Assembly (NCBI GenBank): GCA_022385805.1
Contig: MU277670.1
Coordinates: 1,127,574-1,191,573 of the forward strand
DNA: 64,000 nt
Reading direction: 5' to 3'
Origin: Pilatotrama ljubarskyi
Taxonomy: Eukaryota > Basidiomycota > Agaricomycetes > Polyporales > Polyporaceae
The notes under the pieces were generated by a model that saw only the letters and a list, made by a program, of their open reading frames with translations, was not told the DNA's origin and did not search any database. How positions within the stretch are numbered: the stretch's first letter is position 1; each line of letters opens with the position of its first letter. This document shows, one piece after another, positions 21,874 to 34,756 of this stretch. A program made the position numbers and the translations under genes.

Positions 21874-24800
21874 ATGTCTCAACCCAGGCCCCCTTGCAGG
21901 GCCCACAGCGCCGGGCGAGGCTGTCGTTTCGGCGAACGCTGCAGGTTATCCCATGACCGGGGCGCCTCTGCGCCATCGCGAGGCTCGCCGTCGCCAACCC
22001 CGTCACCCTCCAGGAGTCGTTTACAGACTCCTGCTCCTCCGAGCCCCAACAACACCCCGAACAGAGTCCTGAGCGGTGTTCCACGCAACGTTTGCCAATT
22101 CTTCTGGTCTACGGGGATATGCGCAAGGAGCTTCGAGTGTTCCTTCCGCCACGTCAAAGCGGCTGCTGCTACCCCCGCCGTCTCTCACCCAACAGAAGTC
22201 GACGCATCTCAGCCGGCCCAAGAGGAAGACGTCGACTTCTTCTCGACCGAAGGACTTTCCATCAGTATTGGGTCCGCTCGGGAGGATCGTCACAACCTCA
22301 ACCCGAGCGAGGTCCACAATCACCTCAAGGACTTTGTTCACGACAAGTACCGCTTTGACAGTGCCAGCCGGATTCAGGGATTCGTGAGGATCTTGGCGAG
22401 CGTGAACGATGGCAATAAGACCTGGGTACGTCCTTCCAATGGATGACGCGTCAGCATATTCTGACTACGCCTCATCTACTCGTAGAATACTGCGAATGCC
22501 CAGGTCTGTGGTTCCTCTCGATAAGACAGCCATGGCTCTGATAGAACACGGTTGCAGGAACTCCTCGAAGTCATTGTCAAGGTGAGTGCCCAGATTCGCA
22601 GTCACCGGAGGGTTTTTGTCGACCGTATGCAGGGAAATGCTCTTCTGCGCATCGGGGACATTCTTCGCTTTGAACCCGTCAGGGCTTCTATCGGCGCCAA
22701 CACTGGTGCATTATCCTTCCAGCGCGGGTATTTGCCCGTTTTCCAGGTGCGTCCGGCTCTGGTGATCGACCAGCATCGTATGCTAATCGCTTCGCAGTTC
22801 TTCGCGTCCGACCTTGTGCTGAAGAGCACCCTCCACAAGAACATCAAGTAACTTTTTGACCGCTTTTTCTCGGGGAAACGAAGGTCTGACTTCTCTGCAG
22901 CCATTTGTACTCGATCATCAAGTACAATCATGACTCAGTATTTACCATTCTGAGAAGCTGCCTTGCGGAGATGATGTCAGCGAGGTCGTGGCTCGATAAG
23001 ACCGTCAACCTCCCGCCTTCCCTGCAGACTAATCTCGACGGAGCCCGGGTCTTCCGAACTCTCTCGGTCGTCTTCTTGCAGTATGTGTATCGCTTATGGA
23101 CCAATTTGACTGCAACTTCACTAAACCCGTTGATAACACTGGCAGGTACTTCAACAGGTACAAGGACGCTGCACGCAGTCACTCCGGCGTAGCTAGCTTC
23201 ATCCAGGAGTTCGCAGACTGGTTCGACACTTGGGCCAAAGATGTATGCGGACCCAACCCGCGCTTCACAGACGCAATCGTGCACGCGCCAGCAAAGAATC
23301 GCGAGCTCAGCATCGCTCACATTCGCGAGGACGTCCAGCGTCTTCAGGAGATCGTACAGCGAGAGTCTGGCGTTGTCCAGCGCCTACTCTCTGGGCCGCC
23401 CAAGTCGTCCTTGACGGCAGCGCAGCGAAGCCAGGCTATTGCTGGCCAACTCGCCCAGACATACGACCCTCCCGGTGCTCTTCGTGCTACCGGCCCTCGT
23501 CACGACAATGACTTCTCCGGCATCGGACAAATCAGGATCGCCCCGACTCACGAAGAGCTATTCTCGCCCACGCAACCTTATCTCCCTGTCCTCCGTAACG
23601 ATGCTCCGCACCATCTTCCGATGGACTCTATGGAGAGGCACCTCGACATCCAGTTCAGACTCCTGCGCGAGGACCTCATGCAAGTGTAATTTTCACGGTT
23701 ATGTCTTTCGTATACTGACGTCCGTTCACAGCTCCACCACCCGGGCGTCCATGGCCGCCATCCAAGACGACCTGCTCACCATATGGCAGCGTCAGGGTAG
23801 CGCCAGACGCTCCCAGAAAACGAAGTTGGAAGAGGTGTTAGAGAAGAGCGGAGGGCCATACCGCACCAGCGGATTCGACTCCGTGTTCTTCCACATCTAC
23901 ACGAACGTCGAGTTCCTCGAGCAGCCTCCGGAGGCTCAACGGCGCGGCATCACCGTCACTCTCGTACTCGAAGCGCCGCCGATCGGTGCTGCCCGAGACA
24001 AGGACGCGAAGAAGAGGTACGAGTACTGGGACCACAGCAAGGGTCTGCAAGGCTCGACTCTCGTCGCGCTTGTCGTGGTCTCCAACCGCTCTATCAAAGC
24101 GTACCTCGGCGTCGTCTGCTCTTTCGGCAAGGATATTGCCGAGTCTTCGAAGCACATGCAGGGTCGCATCCAGCTGCGCGTCGCGTTCTTCGACACCGAC
24201 GTCGAGCTGATGGCCCTGCAAGGCGAGCGCCTTTGCAAGAGCGAATCCTCGTTCGCCTTCCTAGTCGACAACAGCATAATGTTCGAGAGCGTCCGGCCCT
24301 TTCTCGAGAAGATCAAGACCATCGAACCCACTCAGGTTCCCTTCGCGCGCTACATCTCCCCGGGTGGCTCTATCCGGGACGTTCCCGTCCTTCCCCCGAA
24401 GTATGCCAGAGTCCCGGGATTCCGTTTCAAGCTCCAGTGCTTGGCACAGAATGGTAAACAAATCAACGACCTCGACGTGTTAAATCCCGCTGCTGTCGAA
24501 AGGGCCCGGGCGCAGTTGAGAGCCAATAGCGTGCTAGATCCCAGTCAGGCCGATGCGGTAGTAGACACATTGACGAGAGAAGTCTCGCTCATTCAAGGGT
24601 GAGAAACATTCTTTCGTTTACTCGACGTCTCTGATGGGATATCTGTCATTAGGCCTCCTGGCACAGGCAAGGTATGTCTGTTGCTTGGCTTTGTCAAGCG
24701 TCTCCTGAAATTTCTCTTCTGTGAAGAGCTACACAGCGAAGGAGATTCTCCGAGTCCTGTTCGCCAGCAAGATTCGACCTATTGGTGAGTACTTATCACA

Positions 24801-27800
24801 TAATGCATGAAATCGCGAGTTGACGCCGAAGCTGCTGCAGTCCTCATCGCATTCACAAACCACGCTCTTGACCACATGCTGACTTCCGTTCTGGACGCCA
24901 ATATCACGAACAAGGTCGTCCGCCTTGGCACCCGCTCTAGCGACGAACGCATCGCGCAGTACACGCTCGATCGACTCGAGAAGGTCGCGTCCGCATCCAA
25001 TCTCGATAGGTCTTTCAAGCGCCAGTATGCGGTCATGAAGAAACTCGAGGAGGAGATGACGAGGGTGATGACCTCCATTCGGCTACCTCTGTTGGATTGG
25101 GAGACGATTCAGAAGTACCTCGATATTCACTACCCCGAGCATGCCGACTCCTTCCGCATGCCGCCGTTCTGGATCACCGAGCTTTCGCGCCTCATGTGGG
25201 CGGAGGAAGAGCAGATGGGCGAGTGGCAGGACGTCAAGAAGAAGGGCTCGAAGAACAAGGAAACCGTGGATAGCAGCGTATCCCGTACCCTCTACGGATT
25301 CTGGAGGGCAGGGTTGGATCTTCAGTTCATCCAGCCCCTCGCGGTCAAGAAGACGTCGACTACGCACAAGGGAAAAGCCAGGGGGTCTACATCAGACGCA
25401 CACCGTGGGGGAGAGTCGCACCTGTCAAGTCCCGAGGCCTTCTTCCTCGCTCTAGGTTTCGAGAAAGAGCTGCCACCCTTCCCCGCGCTCGATCGCCCTC
25501 TGGACGTCTTGTACAAGTACGCCTACGTTTGGGCGATGTCGATGAGCGAGCGAGCCCGCCTCGCAAATGATTGGGAACGGAGAATTCGGATGAACGCATA
25601 CACGACGAAGCTTCATCACTACCAGGCCATCAGAGAAGAGTACAAGGCAGCCTGCAAAGAATATGACGACTTGAGGGACGAGGTTCGCGCGCCGCTATCC
25701 ATGCATACACACAATGGCCTTTCTAACTGAATATCCAGAGCCGCCGCCGCCTGTTGAGCCAGAACGACCTGATTGCATGCACGACTACGGGTACGTCAGA
25801 CTGAGCGAGGACGACAAGGGCATGGCTGACAAGCATGCATCTAGGCGCTGCGTCGCTCACATCCCTCTTGGAAGTACGTTCATTCAAGCTTCCTCGATCA
25901 TATACTACTGCTCTGCCGCGGTCACGAATCTTACACCTTGTCATCTAGAGCGTAGGGCCGCAAGTACTGTTGGTGGAGGAAGCCGGACAGGTACTCGAGG
26001 CTCACATCCTGACCTCCTTGGTGCCTAGTGGTATGTTCAAGACTTGCTGCGTTTAGATGCGTTGTCACTGAGCTGCGATTACACGCAGTGCGTCACCTCA
26101 TCTGTATTGGCGATCCGCAGCAGCTCCGGCCGACTCTCGCCACATATGGTGCGTCGTTCTCATCTGTACGGTATATCTCATGTTCGTTCAATATTATCAC
26201 AGCACTGTCCATGGATAGCGAGAGGGGCCGCCAGATGTTCAAGTTCGATCGGTCGCTAATGGAACGCCTAGCGGACAGCGGTTTCCCAATGTCCCAGATC
26301 AATGTGCAGCGGCGGATGCGGCCGACGATTTCGCACTTCATCAGGTATCATCCTTGTCCAGTTTCGAGTCTTGTTCGACATTCCCTCAATTATCCATCGC
26401 AGAACCGTTCTCTACCCGAAGCTTGAGGACCATGAAGTGGTTTCGCTGTACCCGCCCGTCCAAGGGATGCAGAAAGACGTCTTCTTCTACAACCACCTCA
26501 ACAAGGAAGGCGGTTCCGAGGACTCCGTCTCAAAGTTCAACATGTTTGAGGTATGCAGCTGCTGTGCAGATCGCATGCCGCATATGCTGAAGCACAGGCC
26601 AGGTGGAGATGATACGTGATCTCGTCGTATACTTTCTGCGCCAGGGGACGTACAGCGGGGCCGGGGACATTGCGGTGCTGTGCGCCTATCTTGGACAGTT
26701 GCAGAAAGTGCGCGCCGCACTCCGAGATCTCAAGATCGCCGTTTCGGTCGACGAACGCGATGCGGAGGAGCTGGCCCGGCAAGGCCTCGAGGAACAGGTC
26801 GAGTTTGAGGAGGTACTCGTCGCTAAGCACGTGAGTAACTACTTACTGCCACGGCATGCGTCCATCTGCCAAGCTGATTTCCTCCCAGGTTCGTCTTGGT
26901 ACCGTCGACATATTCCAAGGTCAAGAAGCCAAGATTGTCATCGTATCGTTGGTACGCAACTCAGGCCAATTCGACACCGGCTCAGCATCGATAGGCTTCC
27001 TGAAGGCAAGTCATTAGCTCGCCGGGATAGGTTCTCGATTCTCATCTTCGCATCTAGAGTTCGAATCGCATCAACGTTGCCCTCTCGCGAGCCAAGCACG
27101 GCCTGTATGTCCTGGGTAATGCTGCCAACTTGCGCAAGAACCCAACGTGGTCCGTCATTCTTGACGAGATGGAAGCCAGAGGTCAGATCGGCCCTGGTTT
27201 CCCAATCGCATGCCCTCGCCATCCTGAGCAAGCAGCCATCATCTCGAAACCTGGCCAGCTTCCTCTGGTCGCTCCTGCAGGTGGTTGCCTGCTACCTTGC
27301 CGCTACCGGCTCGACTGTGGACACATCTGTCCTTCGGCTGTAATGTCATCTTGCTTTCACCTTTAGGACTCTATGCTGAGGCTTCGCAGTGTCATGCAGC
27401 GCCGGACAACCATCGCAGCATCAGGTGTCTCGAACCATGCACTCGGACGCCTTGCCCGAGGGCTCACCCTTGTCCACGACGATGCTCTGACGACTGCGGA
27501 AAATGTGAGTTCCCGGTGTATGATGTCCTTCTACCTTGCGGTCATTCGGCGAAGAAGATACCCTGGTAAGTCTCACTGGTCCGCGAAGAAAGAGGTGACC
27601 CGAGCTCATCCTGCACTAGTCACAAGCTCGAGAACCTCGCAACGGTCCAGTGCACACAGCCGGTGAAGAAGCGGCTCCCGACCTGCGAGCATTCCACCAT
27701 GATCGCTTGTTATCGCGATCCCGTATCGGTGCGATGCAGGGAACCATGTTCTGGTGCATTGGAGTGCTGCTCGAAGACGTGCAAGGCGACATGTGGTGAC

Positions 27801-30031
27801 TGCCAAGGAGTTAACGTCGAGTCGCCGAGGACGAAGTCGAACAAGGTCACGAGAGTGCATCACGTCTCCCATCCCTGCGAGCGGCCTCTGTACTGCGAAC
27901 ATCGATGTTCGCTCCCTTGCTCACGAGACCACGAGTGCAATACGCGATGCAAGGAGACGTGTCGCCAGCAATGTGCACATCATAGCTGCCCCAAGCCATG
28001 TTCGGAGCCGTGCGCGCCGTGTATGCAACCCTGTGTCTGGTCTTGCGCGCACTTCTCGTGTCCAGTCCTGTGCGGCTCGGTGCGTCTCCCTGTTACCTTG
28101 ACAGATGCTCACTGAGAGCTGATCGCTCGGCCTGCCACGCCAGATCTGCTCCCGCCTCCCATGCGACGAGCCCTGTGAGAAGATGCTTCAATGCGGGCAT
28201 CCCTGTCCTTCCGGTGAGCTACAATCTCTGAGGGTGTCTTCGTCTACTGATCCAAACCCATCTAGTGTGCGGAGAACCGTGTGGAAATCAGCAGTGCATT
28301 GAATGTATGGGCCCTGACCGCAAGGCCGACATCGTAGACTTCATCATGCAGCGGCGCTTGGAGGAAGTCGACCTGGCGTCCGCTGATGTAAGCGACCGGT
28401 TGATCACTCTGGCTTGTGGACATATCTTCACCGTCGAAACCCTGGACGGGCACTGCGGTATGGGCGAATACTACGAGACCAATGCCATGGGAAGGTTCAT
28501 TTCTACCAAGGCGCCTCCAGTGAAGTACCAATCCCCGCCTACCTGCCCAACTTGTCGGGGACCCATCACCGCTCTCCGGTACGGGCGAGTAACAAAGCGA
28601 GCTACACTCGATATCCTAGAGCAGAACGTAGCAAGCACGATGTCCGGCGACTTGGACGCATGCAGCCCAGCCGTGTCGGAATTCACCTCTATGCTGCCCA
28701 CCTTCCAGGACCTGGCAAAGAAGCTTCCGGCTGGCATTAGGGCTGAAAACGAGCCAATTCCTCAATTGCGGCAAGTCCCCGGCATTCAGGAGAACGGGCC
28801 ACTACCTGCCAAAGCCCTGGAGCTCCACGCGATGCAGACTGCTCACGGACTTTCCGTCGATGAGGCGCGGGGTTGGAACAAGATCGTGAAGGAGATCCTG
28901 TCTACTTACCGGCGCATCGGCAAGGTCGCAGTCACGCGAGGTGCTCACGTAAAGGCGTACGAGTCTGCTCTCACCACTCTGTACCGTCTGGAGATGGAGG
29001 AGATTTCCAGCGACCCTGCGCGTGCCACGGACGCTCCGGAGCCCTTGGCCCTCGTCATCGTCGATCACAAAGTGGGCCAACCGCCGCCCAAGGCCGACGT
29101 CCGCTTCCAGATCGAAGCCTATTTCCTCTCGCTTGAGCTGCGCTCCCTCGTTGCTCAGATCGCCCAGTCGCGTATCGAAGTGTTGTCCGTGACGTCTGTT
29201 GATCCCGGCGTTGTCCAGCACCGCGCCCTCTGGGTGGCATTCGCCACCTTCCTGTACACATCCTGCATTACAGATGCAAAGAAGGCCAGGGATCTCGCCG
29301 ATAACTCTTCGGCGACACGCCAAGCGGCCCGCGCATCAGTGCTGGTGATGCGCTTTGAGTTCGAGCTGTTCCGATGGACGACGCAGTGCACGCGCAGTGA
29401 CCAATTCCGCGGGGGCAACTACGGTGAAGAGGAACGCAAGAAGCTCTCACAAAGCGTTCGGCTATTCAAAGCGACAATGCTCAACGCGAGTCATTCGCTG
29501 CAACAAGCCTATATTCGGAAGCGTCCGTCGAAGACAATGGAGGATATGAAGGCCGAGCGACAGTGGCTTGACGAGAACTGTCGACGCAAGGTCGACGTAT
29601 GGCAGAAGGAGTGCGACGCGCTTGAGCAGTTCGTCTTGAATGGCGGATTCTATCAACCGCTGTCGCTCCAGGAGCGCGAAGATATCGTCAAAGCGTTCGG
29701 ATTCTGTGCGTTCAGGGCGATTTACGCGCTGCACACCGATGTCTGACATGTTCACAGCTCATCGCGGGCACTTCTACAATTGCGAGAACGGGCACACGTT
29801 CGTGATCACCGAGGTACATTCATGTGCGAATCGCTTTGCTTTCGTGCTAACCCCGAGTCTCCCCAGTGCGGAGGCGCGATGGAGGCGTCGAGGTGCCCGG
29901 AGTGTAACGCTCCCATCGGTGGCTCCAGTCACCGGCTGCTTTCTTCTAACAGTCGCGCCACGGAGTTTGAAGCCATCGCCAGGCGTAACGGCTCCTTGGA
30001 TTCGCCATGGCGATGGGCGCATGGGGTGTAG
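21874..30031 (+). CDS. ZNFX1/Hrr1-type RNA helicase: CCCH fingers, SF1 helicase, NF-X1 and RZ zinc fingers
   Basis: A very long gene, roughly 2,200 aa after removing more than 20 short introns; not every border was fixed. In order: two CCCH fingers with C-x8-C-x5-C-x3-H spacing (about residues 8-27 and 75-95); a ZNFX1-like middle domain (LLRIGDILRFEPV; CLAQNGKQINDLDVLNP); a superfamily 1 helicase with Walker A GPPGTGKS split over introns near 24600-24730, VLIAFTNHALDHML, motif II VEEAGQVLEAH near 25960, GDPQQLRPT near 26110, QINVQRRMRP, DIFQGQEAKIVIVSLVRNS and NVALSRAKHGLYV; then a Cys/His-rich NF-X1-type array (about 27270-28330, including CRYRLDCGHICPSAC and LPCDEPCEKMLQCGH). The last exons encode an RZ finger (GHFYNCENGHTFVITECGGAM, CPEC, IGG). 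In fission yeast Hrr1 joins the RNA-dependent RNA polymerase complex and in animals ZNFX1 acts in small-RNA inheritance and antiviral sensing. A silencing role here is inferred by family. Confidence 0.93.
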
Positions 30032-30191
30032 GGCCGCGGTGAGCGCCATTCAGGCCGATCTGCACTCCGTATAGACCATCATCTCGATTTCCGTGCAGGT
30101 AGTGAACGTTCGTTCCCCGTCAGCATGTATCAATGTGTAAAGTACTTTGAACTGTGTCCCAAGTGGTAGTATCCGAGAAAACCGCGAGTAG

Positions 30192-32341
30192 TCAATACAT
30201 GTCAATGTCCAACAATCTGTCGCCCGAGCGGGGGAAGACATCTCGCCGGGAAATCTCTGGGAGAGGTAATGGTAGCCTCTGCCCTTCCTCATCTAGGCCA
30301 GCGGGAGCACTGGAGTGAGCAGTGAATGTGATTAACAGGGAGCGGGACGGCTCACCTTGTCTCGGCGCGTACGCGAACTCATATACGCACAACTCGTCTG
30401 TATGGGTCGGAGCGATGACAAGGCGCCCGATGGTCTCGTCCCAAGCGATCGCGGCGGCGCGCAGATTTTGCCAAGGGTTGTCTTCGAAGATAGCCAGCCT
30501 TCGTAGGCCCCTCTCAGGATGAAGGAGACCGTCTTCTTCCATCTGGTAGGGCCGCAGCATGCCTATGTCGATCCAGGGGCGTATCTCTAGAATCCGCGGC
30601 GCATCAGACCGGTCATCCCAAGGGGAATAGACCATAAGCGGGCGGAGGACGCCCGGAACGACCCGCAGATTCTCGTTGAGGTGCGAGTCTTTCTCGAAGA
30701 TGTCGCCGTGGGCGAGAGTGTGTCGATAGACGACCTGGGTCGAAGCGCGGCGAACGGCACCCGCGGAGGGCGGCGTGGGAGGGAAGTCGAGCTCGATGCG
30801 CTCGGCGAAGAACCGCACGCACACGAAGCCTTCCTCGTCGACGCGACGGCCGTAGATGGAAATCGGCGGCGGAGGGGCCGGTTCTGCGGCCTGTCCGCGG
30901 AGTTTGCCCACGATCGAGTCGTCTCCGCGGGGAGGCACGTGTGGGTCAGATACGTAGACGTGTGTGAGGCGGCCTGCGTCGCTGATGAGAATGCAGTCGT
31001 CCGCGCCGCGGAGCTGAGTGATCCTGGTCGGTCCCGCCGGGATGACGGGGTACTTTTCACATGCGTAGATGGGACATCGTTGCTCGTGCGTCCGGGGAAC
31101 GTCGATCTCGCGAACAACGAAGACAGAGCTCTCGTGAGGGAGGAACCGGATGGCTTTGATGGTATGCGGCTTGACCGAATGTTCGTCAGTCTGGAAAGCA
31201 CGAAACACAGCGTGCACGCAAACTCACGAATCTCCAATGGAAAGCTTCCGGCATGCACGTGATGGTGGCAGAGGGACCGCCTTCGAGCCGCTTGAATACA
31301 ATGTCTCTGGGGCCCTTCACAACTGCAAGGTACGCCGAGTCGAAAAGTTCCTCGATGTCTGGGCACATGAGCGGATGCGCCGGCCCCGATCTGATGCAAA
31401 CGAGATTTTCGAACGGGCGAGGGAGCTGCCTAGCCTCCGCGAGGAACTGTGCTGGATCCAGGTCGCGAGAGAGGTCTGCGAGGGCTTCTAGAGCGGATAG
31501 CGGCGTGTGTATGGCGAAGCATTCGTATCGGAACTCGATCTCGGGATCGATCGGGTGGTATGTGCTGTAGTACGAAACGTCGCAGAGCTGGCCCTTCTCC
31601 CTGTGACCCATGTTCGACCGTCAAGATCAAAAAGACGGGACGAGTAGGACTCACGCTTTTCGCTTGTCTGTCTTGTGGTGGTACTCCCTACGGATGTAGG
31701 CGATCGCTACGCTCTTTTGGCCCTTGATGGTGACGTACTTGGCTCGGAGTCCGTAGGCTTTCGTACCCGTGTCCGTCTTCGCGATAGGTCTTGAGCGGCT
31801 AAAGGAGTCGAGAGCGTAGACGACAAGGGAGTATCTCTGGCCCGTGAAGTCGGACACAGAGGCTACGAGATATCGTCCGCCGGGGAGGAGGGCTATCTCA
31901 AGTACGCGGTGGTACGCATCAAAGGCCCACTGGTGGAGACAACGCGGCCTACTTCTCCTCCAGTTGAGATCGAGAGAGTACGCGCGACAGAGGAGTCGCT
32001 CGGCTTCTAGGCCTGTCATGCGATCGGGGGTGTGGCGGGAACTTGGAGGGAGAGGAGGGAGAGGTACGTCTGCCTTGCGCAGAAGGCGTTTCCATAGTAC
32101 AGGCTGATACGTGAGCTCGTAGTAGAGCTTACTGACCTAGAATGATACATGAGATGCGGAGTGTCGTCTCAGTGAGAAGTGCACGTACTTGGCGTAGGCG
32201 GATGATATCCACCACGTCCAGATATTCGGAGATGATTACATCGAGGAGAATGTCGTTTGGAAGCCTGTCCAAGCAGTCTTTCCTAATCTTTCTGCCAACG
32301 AAGCGGTCGAACAGGTTAGTGAGCCGTCGGATTGCTGCCAT
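30192..32341 (-). CDS. F-box protein, possible beta-propeller-like C-terminus
   Basis: The N-terminus contains a clear F-box (residues about 25-70: CLDRLPNDILLDVIISEYL, IIRLRQVSKLYYEL, QPVLWKRLL), interrupted by an intron after IIRLRQ (GTACGT..TCTAG). The rest, spread over about four more exons, consists of beta-strand-like repeats (HRVLEIALLPGGRYLVASVS, YSLVVYALDS, DDCILISDAGRLTHVYVSD, AIAWDETIGRLVIAPTH) that look like blades of a divergent propeller rather than leucine-rich repeats. The protein is around 630 aa. It would act as a substrate adaptor for a Skp1-Cul1 ubiquitin ligase; the target is unknown. It is convergent with the ZNFX1-like gene, with only 160 bp between the two stop codons. 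Confidence 0.85.
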
Positions 32342-33778
32342 TGAATCCTCAGCAGAGTTGCGAGTCGAGCCGCGAGGAGTGTAGGAAAAGTAGGGAGAGG
32401 AGAGTGAGCAGCGATATGCGTGGACGTCGCCATTTCTGAGAGGTCAATGTTCGATACGTTGCCTTGTGCTGCTTGCTAGGATACCTTGTAATCGTTCGGA
32501 GAAGGAGGCTCGCAGGAAATACAAGGCGCACGTGACTGGAAAGGGAACAACACAGATTGCCTGTTTGGGAAGCGACGGAGCTTTCTCACGCTCGCGGCCA
32601 CTGATGGGCGCTTGCCAGGCTCACCCTACCCACCTTCGTTCGCTCTGCGGACGACTGCAGCCTCTCCTTGGCATATATTTTCACGACAGCAGCATCTGGC
32701 TGCGACTTGGGCGACGATGCTGTGATTGTCCTGACGAGTCCGTCTGACTTCGGCATCGCGGGTGAGTCTCCGTTGCGACTCCGTGCGAGTTCCAGTTGCC
32801 CTATCGGCCCAGCCCGTCATGGTCTAACAGACTATGGCGGGACAGCGAGGTAGGCCACCTTGCTGTGACGCAGCTCGAGACAAAACATCGGATCGCATGG
32901 TCATCTTCAGAGCGCTTCGCCTTGTGCCGGCTCATCTGTACAGTGCTCTGCGATCCAAGGCGGATTCCTTCGGGAGTGCGCAACTCATGCGTTCGAAAGA
33001 GGGCTCGTGAGGGATCTTTGCGTAGTATTGCGCACTGATCAAATTTGGCCTTAGCAACTTGACGTTGCGGGGTATCACCGTCAGATGTGGCGTATCTGTC
33101 TCAATGACGATGCGCTGTCTATGACCTGTGCCCGCCAGCACAGTACCGTCTCTTGTTGCAATCCTCCTGGGTACGAGGGGCTTTCTCGGACGAGGCATAG
33201 GAATCGTCGGATTTCAGAGGCAGGCACGGCGCTGTACGAGGTAGTGATGACTACGTGACCGTTCGCCGGTGGCAACTGCTCCATCGCTTCGCCCTCCGCA
33301 TGCCGCTCTAATTTTTGGATGCTCCGCTCCTAGAGGGCGTGAACAACTGGTTCTAATTTCCGTTTACCCTAGGTCCACATCACCAGTCCTCCTACTCAGC
33401 GTCCCGCTGGGAATCCTCGCCCCCAAGATACGCCAACTAGTTGACGTGAATGCCACGCTGATGAACCTTCCCCCGCAGACGACACCGAGAGGACGTGCGC
33501 GGCTACTCACTTCGGCGCAGTACAACAAGTAGGGTCAAAGAGCAGTCGATGATCTCGGAATGGCTTAAGCACAGGATCCAGCCACTCGGCCTTTGCCTGG
33601 TGCATGATTGGCGATAAGCGCATCGTCCGTACTTGGATCTGTTCACTCAGTGACCTTTAGGTGAAGCAGATGTCGCCATAGTGGAGGACAAAGGAGAGTG
33701 AATAATGTTGATGTAGCTCGACCCGACGCTGCGGTGTACGCTCCCCATACCTCGCCATGGTATACTCTAGGGTATACT
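32342..33778. other. Intergenic region, no gene seen
   Basis: About 1.4 kb with short frames only. The left end should hold the promoter of the F-box gene. At 33770-33781 a near-duplicate GTATACTCTA (also at 33760) abuts the last exon of an SDR pseudogene. Confidence 0.45.
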
Positions 33779-34745
33779 CTACCACGGGATCTCTTCTCCG
33801 TCGTGATGCAAGGATTTCCCACTGTCCGCCAGAGTCGCAGACGTCACAACATTGAGGATCCCAGCGACGCTGTTCTTCGGGTCCACCATCGCGTCTTGAT
33901 CACCCAAGTGTACTCCCAGACGTTAGCGCGCGGTTACGGAAGAAGAGCGAGAAGGCATCACCTGTATTTACCCAGCTGGGACACACCGCGATGGCGACAA
34001 TGTCCGGTCGCTCAACCGCCTGCTTCCTCGTCTGCCGTAGCAAAGCGAGAGCGCAAGTCAGACGAGCCGGGCGATGATTCCACGCACGGCGGCACATACG
34101 AGCATGTTGAGCGCGGCTCTGCTCATCGAATACGAAGCCGCAGATCCGCCGATGCGGCCGAGACTGGAGATGCTCCCAGCGATGCTCGAGATTTCAGAAT
34201 CGTTTTCTTGATCCCCTTCTCGAGCAACGGCAGGCAAAGTCTGGAGACGAATGCAGGTCCGACGACGTTGCTGCGGAGGGTGCGCTCCATGGCTTCCGGA
34301 TCGATGGTGAAAGCCGTGTCGGGCTCGAGCTGTGTCCAAGATAGTCACCACGGGTCAGTCTGAGGCCGTCGAACGACGCCCAGACAGGTCATAGCACGTA
34401 CAATGCCTGCGTTGTTGATGAGATAATCTAAGTCTCTCTCGCTTACACTTGCTTCGAGCTGCGCAGGGAGCGCGCGGATGCTGTCGAGATCACTGACGTC
34501 CAGGCGGACGACCTCTAGCGAGCCCTTAGAGACATGTGACTTCCTGAGGTCGTCCAGATGCATTGCCTTGTCCGGGCTACGGCACGCTGCTATGACTAGG
34601 TTTCCAGGAGTGTCGAGGAGTTGTCGGACGAGCTCTTAACCAAACCCGCGCTCAGCCCTGGTATGACCGAACATGAGCTCTGGTCATGATGCGCGAGCCG
34701 GAACGACACCTACTTACTCAGTCACGAGCCAAGTGGAAGGAGTTG
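33779..34745 (-). pseudogene. SDR pseudogene (frameshift, nonsense, lost start)
   Basis: It has the five-exon plan of its intact neighbours but several disabling changes. Exon 1 (about 34720-34745) still reads PSTWLVT but the ATG is gone, and the conserved TG(A/T)SRGIGLE has become TEAERGFG-stop-ELVRQLL: the first Gly of the cofactor motif is Glu and a TAA replaces Leu near 34635. In exon 3 one base is missing near 34200 (ILN-ISS becomes out of frame), while YSMSRAALNML, the ERPDIV segment, VAGIL and EEIPW survive downstream. This is old decay rather than one recent lesion. It lies head-to-head with a plus-strand SDR fragment. Confidence 0.85.
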
Positions 34746-34756
34746 ATAGGTAAGAG

